Assembly (NCBI RefSeq): GCF_000518265.1
Contig: NZ_JADG01000022.1
Coordinates: 1-64,000 of the forward strand
Length of the DNA stretch: 64,000 nt
Source: Actinomadura oligospora ATCC 43269
GTDB lineage: Bacteria; Actinomycetota; Actinomycetes; Streptosporangiales; Streptosporangiaceae
Direction of reading: 5' to 3'
Position 1 is the stretch's first letter; each line of letters starts with the position of its first letter. This document shows, piece after piece, positions 25,915-33,476 of this stretch. The position numbers were made by a program, and so were the translations under genes. Under the pieces are notes generated by a model, which searched no databases, had not been told where the DNA came from, and saw nothing but the letters and a program-made list of their open reading frames with translations.

Positions 25915-27260
25915 GCTCCCCCGAACAACAGCAGGTCCAACCCCAGGAACCGATCCCCTCGTCCGCCCCGTCCGACGACGCCCCCGCCGAACCCGAGAGA
26001 ACCGGAACGCCCGGCCCCGCCGCGGCGGAGAGCGGCTCGCGCTGGCGGCGGATCGCGATCGACACCCGTCCCCTCGCCCACCCCGCCTACCGGCGCCTCT
26101 GGCTCGGCCAGGGCGTGTCGTTCGTCGGGTTCCAGGTGACGTCGGTCGCCGTGCCCGTCCAGGTGTACGACATGACCCACTCGTCGCTGTGGGTGGGCGT
26201 GCTGGGCGTCGCCAACCTCGTCCCGCTGATCGTCTTCGGGCTGTGGGGCGGGGCGGTCGCCGACCACATGGACCGGCGCAGGCTGCTGCTCATGGCGTCC
26301 GCCGTGTCCTGGGCGGCGACGCTGGTGCTGGTGCTCCAGGCGCTGCTGCACGCGGGCAGCATGGCGCTGATCCTGGCGGCGGTCGCGGTGCAGTCGGTCG
26401 GGTTCGCGGTGTCCTCGCCGACCCGCGGCGCGATCATCCCCCGGCTGCTGGACGAGTCGCTCGTGCCCGCCGCGAACACGCTGAACTTCACCGTCCAGAC
26501 CGTGGGGACGCTGTGCGGGCCGCTGCTCGCCGGGCTGATCCTGACGCACTGGAGCTACCCGGCCGCCTACGCGCTGGACGCCGTCCTGTTCACCGTCGGC
26601 CTGTACGCGGCGGTGCGGCTGCCCTCGATCCCGCCGCTCGGCGTCGCGGGCGCGCTCGGGCTGCGCTCGGTCGTGGACGGCCTGCGGTTCATCGTCACCC
26701 AGCCCGTCCTGCTGATGTCGTTCGTCGTGGACCTGATCGCGATGGTGGTCGCGATGCCCCGCGCGCTGTTCCCGGAGATGGCCGAGACCCGGTTCGGCAC
26801 CGAGGCGGCGGTCGGCTGGCTGGTCGCCGCGATCGGCTTCGGGGCGCTGCTCGGCGGCCTGGTGTCCGGCTGGATCGGCCGGATCCACCGGCAGGGCGCG
26901 GCGCTGGTCGGGGCCATCGCGGTCTGGGGCGTCGCGGTCGCCGCCGCCGGGCTGGCGCACCAGGTCTGGCTGGCGTTCCTCCTGCTCGCCGTGGGTGGAG
27001 CGGCCGACCTGGTGTCCTCGGTGTTCCGCCAGTCGATCCTGCAGACCTACGCCCCGGACGAGATGCGCGGACGCCTCCAGGGCGTGTTCACCGTGGTCGT
27101 CGCGGGCGGTCCGAGGCTGGGCGACCTGCGCGCCGGGGCCGTGGCGTCCGTGGCGGGCGCGGGCACGTCGTGGGTCGGCGGCGGAGTGGCCTGCGCCGTC
27201 CTGGTGGTGATCGTCGGACTGGCCGTCCCGTCCCTGATGACCTACGACACACGGGGCTGA
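25911..27260 (+). CDS. MFS transporter, translationally coupled to pdxH
   Basis: 449 residues from GTG 25911, overlapping the pdxH stop. About 60 residues of Gln/Pro/Ser-rich cytoplasmic leader precede RPLAHPAYRRLWLGQGVSFV. About 12 TM segments follow. GGAVADHMDRRRLLLMASAVS is motif A, and SSPTRGAIIPRLLDESLVPAANTL is typical of MFS_3 exporters. Late in the protein VVVAGGPRLGDLRAGAVASV is the usual conserved loop. Coupling to pdxH suggests a link to B6 vitamers, but this family is mostly annotated as exporters of unknown substrate. Confidence 0.88.
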   Translation: MSSPEQQQVQPQEPIPSSAPSDDAPAEPERTGTPGPAAAESGSRWRRIAIDTRPLAHPAYRRLWLGQGVSFVGFQVTSVAVPVQVYDMTHSSLWVGVLGVANLVPLIVFGLWGGAVADHMDRRRLLLMASAVSWAATLVLVLQALLHAGSMALILAAVAVQSVGFAVSSPTRGAIIPRLLDESLVPAANTLNFTVQTVGTLCGPLLAGLILTHWSYPAAYALDAVLFTVGLYAAVRLPSIPPLGVAGALGLRSVVDGLRFIVTQPVLLMSFVVDLIAMVVAMPRALFPEMAETRFGTEAAVGWLVAAIGFGALLGGLVSGWIGRIHRQGAALVGAIAVWGVAVAAAGLAHQVWLAFLLLAVGGAADLVSSVFRQSILQTYAPDEMRGRLQGVFTVVVAGGPRLGDLRAGAVASVAGAGTSWVGGGVACAVLVVIVGLAVPSLMTYDTRG

Positions 27261-27387
27261 AGGTGCGGGAAGAGGGGACGGCCTCCCGGTGTTGTTCGGT
27301 GTCCGCGCCCCGGAGGGATCTTGCTTCGCCCCGGCCGTGACCGGTCGCAGCAAGTAGACTCGATGGTCACAACACTGGAGGGAGCTC

Positions 27388-28086
27388 GTGACCTCACACG
27401 GCCTGATCGACACCACGGAGATGTACCTCCGGACGGTGTTCGAGCTCGAAGAGGAGGGGATCGTCCCCCTCCGCGCGCGCATCGCCGAGCGCCTCTCGCA
27501 GAGCGGCCCGACGGTGAGCCAGACGGTCGCCCGCATGGAGCGGGACGGCCTGCTCAGGGTCGAGGGGGATCGGCACCTGGAACTGACCGACTCCGGCCGG
27601 AGCCTGGCGGTGTCGGTGATGCGCAAGCACCGGCTGGCCGAATGCCTGCTGGTGAACGTGATCGGCCTGCCCTGGGAGGACGTCCACATCGAGGCGTGCC
27701 GCTGGGAGCACGTGATGAGCGAGGACGTCGAGCGCCGGCTGGTCGCGCTGCTCGACAACCCGACCATCTGCCCGCACGGCAACCCGATCCCCGGACTCTC
27801 CGATCTCGGCGGCGGCGCCGAGGCCGACGAGCCGCCCGTCCTCCCCATGGCGGCGGCGGCCACGGAATCCGGGACAAAAGCGATTGTTCGGCGTATTTCC
27901 GAACAGGTGCAGAGTGACAGCGATCTGATGCTTAGACTCAAGCAGATCGGGATACAACCGGGACGAGAGGTGACTCTTCGGACGACCGACGACGGGGTGC
28001 GGGTGGTCTGTGACGACGAGACCGACGGCCCGGAGACCGACCTGCCGGCCGACATCGCCGGACACGTGTTCGTCAGCCGCCGCTGA
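27388..28086 (+). CDS. ideR: DtxR/IdeR family metal-dependent regulator
   Basis: 232 residues, GTG start with ggaggga at 4-base spacing. The N-terminal winged helix (1-75) contains LIDTTEMYLRTVFELEEEG and SGPTVSQTVARMERDGLL. All metal ligands of DtxR are present with a +2 offset: M12, H81, E85, H100, C104, E107 and H108 (KHRLAECLL, VHIEACRWEHVMS). The C-terminal SH3-like/FeoA domain (about 165-230) follows a Pro/Gly linker. It likely represses iron uptake genes when Fe2+ is bound. MntR-like function is the main alternative, but Cys at 104 favours IdeR. Confidence 0.93.
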   Translation: MTSHGLIDTTEMYLRTVFELEEEGIVPLRARIAERLSQSGPTVSQTVARMERDGLLRVEGDRHLELTDSGRSLAVSVMRKHRLAECLLVNVIGLPWEDVHIEACRWEHVMSEDVERRLVALLDNPTICPHGNPIPGLSDLGGGAEADEPPVLPMAAAATESGTKAIVRRISEQVQSDSDLMLRLKQIGIQPGREVTLRTTDDGVRVVCDDETDGPETDLPADIAGHVFVSRR

Positions 28087-28089
28087 CGT

Positions 28090-28115
28090 CTCCGCCCATG
28101 CCCCCATGGGCGGAG
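28090..28115 (+). terminator. Terminator after the dtxR-family gene
   Basis: A perfect 11-bp stem ctccgcccatg / catgggcggag with loop cccc. It begins 3 bases after the stop codon. No T-run follows, as is common in actinomycetes. Confidence 0.8.
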
Positions 28116-28347
28116 TCACACCAAAGATCTCCGTTCCGTCGCCACGAACCGGCGTGTCCGGGGCGCCGGATCGTCGTTCAATACCTCAAGTGGCGTCCGG
28201 CGCGGGTCGGCCAGTCCGTCCGCCCCGGGACGCGTCGCGCGGAAGGGCTGTGGTGAGCGGACGAGCGGAGACCGGCGAGGTCGGAACGGGTACCGGGGCG
28301 CGCCCCGCCCCGGGCCGGCACGTCGCCCCCGGGGAGCGTGGCGGATC

Positions 28348-30597
28348 ATGAAGCGTTGGGGTGAGCCGCCGTTCGAGGCGCTCCTGCCGCCGGAGACCGT
28401 CCTCGCCCAGATGGAGATGGCGGTCGTGGTGTGCGACCGGTTCTCCAACGTGATCTACGGCAACCACTTCGCGCGGCAGCTGTTCGGGTTCGGCGGGGAC
28501 GAGGTCATCGGGCACTCGATCCTGTCCCTCGGCATCGCCGAGGAGGACCACGAGCAGGCCACCGAGCTGGCCAAGCACGTGCTCAAGGGCGGCGTCTGGG
28601 AGGGCACCTTCTGCAACCAGCGCGCCGACGGCTCGACCGTCTACACCCGCGCGCACGCCGTCCCGCTGCGGCATCCGTCCGGTGCGGTGGACGGCATCGT
28701 GATCTTCGCCCGCGAGGCGCTCCGCTCCAACCAGCGCGAGCAGGACCGGTACGGCCTGCTCGAGCGCATCGGCGAACGGCTGTCGGCGTCCCTGGAGCTG
28801 GCCGCCACCCTGCAGCGGGTCGCCGAGACGCTCGTCCCGCAGTTCGCCGACCACTGCTTCATCGACCTGTTCGGGGGCGACCGGCTGTACCGGCGCGTGT
28901 CGGCGCACGCGGGCGGCTGGGAGCCGCCGCCCGGCACCTGGGCCGAGGTCGGCGAGCCGGTGTCCTACCCGCCCGGCCACTTCGCCACCCGCGCGATGAA
29001 CCGGCGCGACGCCGTCCTGGTCGAGGACATGCTGCAGCACCGGTTCTCCGCGCCGACCCAGGAGTCCCAGCGGCTCGGCGACGCGATGGGGATCACCTCG
29101 GTGATCGCCGCGCCGCTCATCGCGCGCGGCGAGCTGCTCGGCGTGATGTCGCTGGCGCTGTCGAACCTGTCCCGCCGTCCGGACCCGCACTACGACGGCT
29201 TCGACCGCGACCTGATCGGCGCCATCGCGTCCCGGATCGCGCTCGCCGTCGACAACGCGCTGCTGTTCGAGGAGGAGCGCGAGACCGCGCTCGCCTTCCA
29301 GAAGCACCTGCTTCCCGGCGAGCGCCCGCCCAAGCTGGACGGCCTCCAGATCGCCTGGCGGTACGAGCCCGCCCGTCCGCTGGAGTCGCACGGCCACGGC
29401 ATCCAGACCCAGGTCGGCGGCGACTGGTACGACGTCATCCCGCTCTCGGCCGGACGCGTCGGCCTCGTCATCGGCGACGTCGAGGGCCGGGGCGCGCGGG
29501 CCGCCGCCGTGATGGGCCAGCTCCGCGCGGCGCTGCGCGCGTTCGCGCAGGACGACAAGCCCCCCGCCGACATCCTGCGCAAGCTGGACGAGTGGGTCCG
29601 CACGATGACCCGGCCGTCGCGGATCACGTCCGGCTGGAGCAACGACGACCTCGTCCGCCCGCCGCTGGTGTCGTGCACCTACTTCGTCTACGACGCGTGG
29701 TCGCGGGTGCTGGAGTTCGCCAACGCCGGGCACGACCCGCCCCTGCTGGTCGTCGACGGCGAGGTGCGCGACCTGGAGTTCGAGAGCGAGGGCGCGATGC
29801 TGGGCGTCCGCGCCCAGGGCATCGGCGGCGAGATCCTGTTCAACGAGGAGACCGCCGAGCTGAAGCCCGGCTCCACCCTCGTCCTGTACACCGACGGGCT
29901 GATCGACCGGCGTCCGCGCGACGACGGCGGCTACCACACCCGCGAGCAGGCGCGCGAGGCGGTCCGCAAGGCCGTCGCGGACGTCGCCCGCAAGGACGTG
30001 GAGGCGATCGCCGGGGCGGCCTACGACGCCATCCCCGGCGACATCGCCGACGACGTGGCGATCGTGGTGATCCGCACCGCGCCGGACGAGCTGGCCGTCG
30101 CCGACCGCACCTTCCCGGCCGAGCCGATCATGGTGTCGGAGGCGCGCCGGATGGCCTCCGACGCGTTCGCCGCCTGGGGCATGCCCGCCGAGCAGGCCGA
30201 ACTCGCGTGCCTGCTGGTCTCCGAGGTCGTCACCAACGTCGTCCTGCACGCCACCACGACCCCCGCGCCCCGGCGCGAACTGGTGCTGGACGGCGGCCCC
30301 CAGGTGCACTTCAACCTGGACGAGGACGACTGGAGCCTCGACCCCGATCCGCTGGGCGCCGACCTCGGCCGCCGCGAACCCCCCACCAAGGAGTTCCGGG
30401 TCCGCCTCCGCAGGGGCGGGGACGCCGTGTGGGTCGAGGTCTTCGACACCGACATGAGGCTGCCGCGCATCCGCAGCGCGGGCGAGACCGACGAGGGCGG
30501 CCGCGGCCTGTACCTGGTCGACCAGCTCGCCACCCGCTGGGGAGCCCGCCCCACCCAGAACGGCAAGGCGGTCTGGTTCCAGCTCCCGTTGCGGTAG
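28348..30597 (+). CDS. PAS-GAF-SpoIIE (PP2C) phosphatase with HATPase domain
   Basis: 749 residues. The PAS domain lies at about 15-130 (MAVVVCDRFSNVIYGNHFARQLFG). The GAF domain lies at about 145-310 (RLSASLELAATLQRVAETLVPQFADHCFIDLF). The SpoIIE/PP2C phosphatase lies at about 320-570, with metal-binding Asp in VGGDWYDVIPL and VIGDVEGRGARAA, and LYTDGLIDRR. The HATPase_c anti-sigma-like kinase domain lies at about 590-749 (LLVSEVVTNVVLHA N-box, then VEVFDTD, then GRGLYLVDQLATRWG). About 60 unusual residues separate the N-box from the next strand. It probably controls a sigma factor through an anti-sigma antagonist. Confidence 0.93.
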   Translation: MKRWGEPPFEALLPPETVLAQMEMAVVVCDRFSNVIYGNHFARQLFGFGGDEVIGHSILSLGIAEEDHEQATELAKHVLKGGVWEGTFCNQRADGSTVYTRAHAVPLRHPSGAVDGIVIFAREALRSNQREQDRYGLLERIGERLSASLELAATLQRVAETLVPQFADHCFIDLFGGDRLYRRVSAHAGGWEPPPGTWAEVGEPVSYPPGHFATRAMNRRDAVLVEDMLQHRFSAPTQESQRLGDAMGITSVIAAPLIARGELLGVMSLALSNLSRRPDPHYDGFDRDLIGAIASRIALAVDNALLFEEERETALAFQKHLLPGERPPKLDGLQIAWRYEPARPLESHGHGIQTQVGGDWYDVIPLSAGRVGLVIGDVEGRGARAAAVMGQLRAALRAFAQDDKPPADILRKLDEWVRTMTRPSRITSGWSNDDLVRPPLVSCTYFVYDAWSRVLEFANAGHDPPLLVVDGEVRDLEFESEGAMLGVRAQGIGGEILFNEETAELKPGSTLVLYTDGLIDRRPRDDGGYHTREQAREAVRKAVADVARKDVEAIAGAAYDAIPGDIADDVAIVVIRTAPDELAVADRTFPAEPIMVSEARRMASDAFAAWGMPAEQAELACLLVSEVVTNVVLHATTTPAPRRELVLDGGPQVHFNLDEDDWSLDPDPLGADLGRREPPTKEFRVRLRRGGDAVWVEVFDTDMRLPRIRSAGETDEGGRGLYLVDQLATRWGARPTQNGKAVWFQLPLR

Positions 30598-30620
30598 CGG
30601 CGGCTCGGGGGAGACACGCC

Positions 30621-31601
30621 CTAGGGGATCAGGACGGCGGCTCCGGCGAAGCGGTCGGCGCGCAGGTCGTCGAGCGCCCGGTCGGCCTCGTCCAGCGGGT
30701 ACTCGTGCGTGGTGACCCGCAGGTTCAGGCGGGCGGCGAGGGTGAGGAACTCCTCGCCGTCCGCGCGGGTGTTGGCCGTGACCGAGCGCAGCTGGCGTTC
30801 CTGGAACAGGTGGCGCCGGTAGTTCAGCGACGGGACGTCCGAGAGGTGGATGCCCGCGACGGCCAGCGTGCCGCCGCGGTCGAGCCGTTCGAGCGCGGCC
30901 GGGACGAGTTCCCCAGCGGGCGCGAAGCAGATGGCGGCGTCCAGCGGGGACGGGCCGACGTCGAACGAGTCGCCCACCCACGCCGCGCCGAGTTCGAGCG
31001 CGAGGTCGCGGTCCTCCTCGCTGCGCGTGTAGACGTGCAGCTCGGCGCCTTCGGAGAGGGCGATCTGGGCGGTCAGGTGGGCTGAGCCCCCGAAACCCCA
31101 GATGCCGAGCCGTCCGCCGGGCGGGAGCTCGGCGCGGCGCAGCGCCCGGTAGCCGATGATCCCCGCGCAGAGCAGCGGCGCGGTGGTGACGATGTCGAGG
31201 CCCTCGGGCAGCGGGTAGGCGAACGCGTCGACGCCGATCGCGAAGCCGGCGTAGCCGCCGTCGGCGTCCCAGCCGGTGTAGACCGAGCGCTCGCACAGGT
31301 TCTCCCTGCCCCGGCGGCAGAACCGGCAGGCCCCGCACGTCCCGCGCAGCCAGGCGACGCCGACGCGGTCGCCGGGTCGGCGCAGGCAGTCCGGGCCGAC
31401 CGCCACGACCTCGCCGACGATCTCGTGGCCGGGGACGACGCCGGGGCGGTGGACGGGCAGATCGCCGTCCAGGACGTGCAGGTCGGTGCGGCACACGCCG
31501 CACGCCAGGACCCGCACGAGCAGTTCGCCGGGGCCCGGTTCGGGCGTCTCCCGCTCGGTTCGCTGCAGCGTTCCCGGTTCGGGAACCGTCCACGCGCGCA
31601 T
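30621..31601 (-). CDS. Zinc-dependent alcohol dehydrogenase
   Basis: 326 residues of the medium-chain dehydrogenase family. The catalytic zinc site is C-GVCRTDLHV with Cys37-like and GHEIVGEV. The structural zinc site has four Cys in GTCGACRFCRRGRENLCE. The Rossmann motif is LGIWGFGGSAHLTAQIAL, where the usual GxGxxG is GFGGSA. It resembles AdhA-type alcohol dehydrogenases that use NAD(P) to reduce aldehydes. Length is near the family norm of 330-340. It is convergent with the SpoIIE phosphatase gene. Confidence 0.92.
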   Translation of the reverse strand: MRAWTVPEPGTLQRTERETPEPGPGELLVRVLACGVCRTDLHVLDGDLPVHRPGVVPGHEIVGEVVAVGPDCLRRPGDRVGVAWLRGTCGACRFCRRGRENLCERSVYTGWDADGGYAGFAIGVDAFAYPLPEGLDIVTTAPLLCAGIIGYRALRRAELPPGGRLGIWGFGGSAHLTAQIALSEGAELHVYTRSEEDRDLALELGAAWVGDSFDVGPSPLDAAICFAPAGELVPAALERLDRGGTLAVAGIHLSDVPSLNYRRHLFQERQLRSVTANTRADGEEFLTLAARLNLRVTTHEYPLDEADRALDDLRADRFAGAAVLIP

Positions 31602-31666
31602 GGCTCCACGCTACGCCGCGTCCCGCCGGGCAACCTGACCTGGGCGGCGTGGAGCGGCCGAAGGCC

Positions 31667-32494
31667 CTAGATCGGCTGGACGGCCAGGTGCGCCCAGGAC
31701 TGGGTGAACCAGAGCTCGCCGCCGATGATGCGCGGCTTGGCGCCGGTGCGGGGGCCGCCGTCCACCTCGTCCAGCAGCTCGGTGCGGATCACGTCGGCGG
31801 CGTCGGGATCGGACGCCCCGGCGAGCCACGGCTCCAGCGGGCGCTCGATGGTGAACACGTCCAGCCGCTGGATGTTCGCGCCCGCCGACACGATCAGCTC
31901 GGTGAGGCCCGCGATGGACGGCGTCCCGGGATGGTTCGGGTCGCGCAGCCGCTCGATCCGGTCGCGGTCGGTCCCGGCGGTGTTGCCGCGCACGAGATCG
32001 GCGATCACGACCCGCCCGTCCCGGCGGCAGACCCGCAGCAGCTCCCGGAGCATCCGCTCGGGACAGCCCAGGTGGAACAGCGCGAACCTGGTCGTGACCA
32101 GGGAGAACGAGCGGTCCTGGTAGGGCAGCGCGCACGCGTCGGCGCGGACGGCGCCGCGCGGCAGCCGGCGCACCTCCAGCGGCGACCCGGCGGACGGCGG
32201 GACGGCGTCGAGCGGCCCGTCGAGGAGCGGCCCGTCGAGGTCGGCGATGCGCACCGGGCCGGTCGCGAAGGTCGTCGTGGGCGTCCGGGGGGTCCGGGGA
32301 CGCCGCGGGGACGCCGCGTCCACGGCCGTGACCTGCCGCACGAGTCCGGCGAGCGCCGCGGGCAGCGGGCCCGGCCCGCGCGCGACGTCCAGGCAGACGT
32401 CGTCGGCGCGGGGCTCGGCGAACTCGAGCAGCCGCCGCAGGTGGGGCGCGACGGCGCGGCCGGGCTCGTGGAGTGTGGTCGCCGGATGCGGCAC
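31667..32494 (-). CDS. SAM-dependent methyltransferase-like protein, divergent
   Basis: 275 residues of class I methyltransferase layout, like UbiE/Methyltransf_11. The glycine-rich motif I is degenerate: VCLDVARGPGPLPAALAG instead of D-x-G-x-G-x-G. Motif II is VTAVDAAS. Then comes a Pro/Thr/Arg-rich insert (RRPRTPRTPTTTFATG) and an internal duplication (LDGPLLDGPLD). Later motifs are intact: ADACALPYQDRSFSLVTTRFALFHL, then RVCRRDGRVVIADLV. Activity is uncertain because of motif I. Confidence 0.75.
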   Translation of the reverse strand: MPHPATTLHEPGRAVAPHLRRLLEFAEPRADDVCLDVARGPGPLPAALAGLVRQVTAVDAASPRRPRTPRTPTTTFATGPVRIADLDGPLLDGPLDAVPPSAGSPLEVRRLPRGAVRADACALPYQDRSFSLVTTRFALFHLGCPERMLRELLRVCRRDGRVVIADLVRGNTAGTDRDRIERLRDPNHPGTPSIAGLTELIVSAGANIQRLDVFTIERPLEPWLAGASDPDAADVIRTELLDEVDGGPRTGAKPRIIGGELWFTQSWAHLAVQPI

Positions 32495-32713
32495 GTCAGG
32501 ACTCTCCCTCGGCTCGGGGGCGGCGAAGCGGCGGGGTCCCCCCAGGTCCGCCGCCGGTCGAGGACGTCCGGCGGCGGTGTGGAGAGCTGAAGCCGGTTTC
32601 GTCAGTTATGACTCCGTGACACGTCGATAGGTTCGACTTCGATGTAGAACATCTCCGCACGGTGTCCGCCGGGGCGGCCGTCCGGCCGGGCGGTGGAGTC
32701 GGCGACAGGTCGG

Positions 32714-32875
32714 CTAGTTGCCGAGCTGGTGGCCGTAGAGGGCGAGCGCGACCAGCATGAACACGACGATGACGGCCATCCGCGTCGGCGCGCCCAGCTT
32801 CAGCCGCGCCGCGACCCACCGCACACCGAACGCGACCAGCAGCCCCGTGACGATCAGGGCGAGCAGTGCTTGCAT
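32714..32875 (-). CDS. Small two-TM membrane protein (53 residues)
   Basis: From ATG 32875, 53 residues: TM1 ALLALIVTGLLVAFGVRWV, a short basic loop AARLKLGAPTR, and TM2 MAVIVVFMLVALALYG. Both hydrophobic segments and the positive loop are strongly shaped as a hairpin with the loop in the cytoplasm. Codon GC3 is high like its neighbours, so it is likely real. Function unknown. Confidence 0.65.
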   Translation of the reverse strand: MQALLALIVTGLLVAFGVRWVAARLKLGAPTRMAVIVVFMLVALALYGHQLGN

Positions 32876-32976
32876 GGACGGCCACCTTCGGCTCGGGGGA
32901 CTGGCCTTCACCCCCGACGATAACCCGGTCAGAGGTGGGTTACCGGCCGGTCGCCCCGGGGGATAACCTCCCGCTT

Positions 32977-33384
32977 GTGGCTGAAGTGACGGAAACCAAG
33001 AACAAGGGCGTCGCCGAGCGGCTCGACGCGGTCATGCTGAACGTCGCCCGCGGCCGGGTCGCGCTGGGCCTCGCCGCGTTCGCCGCCCCGAAACTGACCG
33101 TGAAGGTCATGGGCCTCGGCAAGGACGCGAACCCGGGACGCGACTATGTCACCCGCATGTTCGCAGCCCGCGAGATCGCCCTCGGCGCGGGCTACCTGCT
33201 GAGCCGCGGCCCCGCCCGCAAGACCTGGGCCCGCCTCGGCCTCGTCGTGGACGGCCTGGACACAGTGAACGGCCTCCGCAGCCGTCCGGGCCTGCCCCTG
33301 TGGGTCTCCGCGGGCGCCATCGGCATCGCGGGCGGCACCGCCGCCCTGGGCGCCGCCAAGGTCACCCGCGACCTCGTCTCCTGA
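32977..33384 (+). CDS. Small membrane-associated protein, unknown
   Basis: 135 residues from GTG 32977. A short charged N-terminus (VAEVTETKNKGVAERLD) is followed by weakly hydrophobic helices: NVARGRVALGLAAFAAPK, FAAREIALGAGYLLSRG, GLVVDGLDTVNGL and WVSAGAIGIAGGTAALGAA. The pattern resembles DUF4267-like four-helix membrane proteins, but I am not certain. It lies about 100 bases before the large MFS gene. Confidence 0.65.
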   Translation: MAEVTETKNKGVAERLDAVMLNVARGRVALGLAAFAAPKLTVKVMGLGKDANPGRDYVTRMFAAREIALGAGYLLSRGPARKTWARLGLVVDGLDTVNGLRSRPGLPLWVSAGAIGIAGGTAALGAAKVTRDLVS

Positions 33385-33476
33385 CCCCCCGGGCCCCCGG
33401 CGGCCCGCCGTCATGTGATCTTTGAGTTGCCGCGGGTAGGTCCCTCCGAGAGATCGGACGGTTCGGGGGGACCGGA

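Noticed and set aside
28186..31593. Open frame of about 1,130 codons on the minus strand
   Set aside because: It crosses the SpoIIE phosphatase in antisense and the dehydrogenase in another frame. No domain; shadow.
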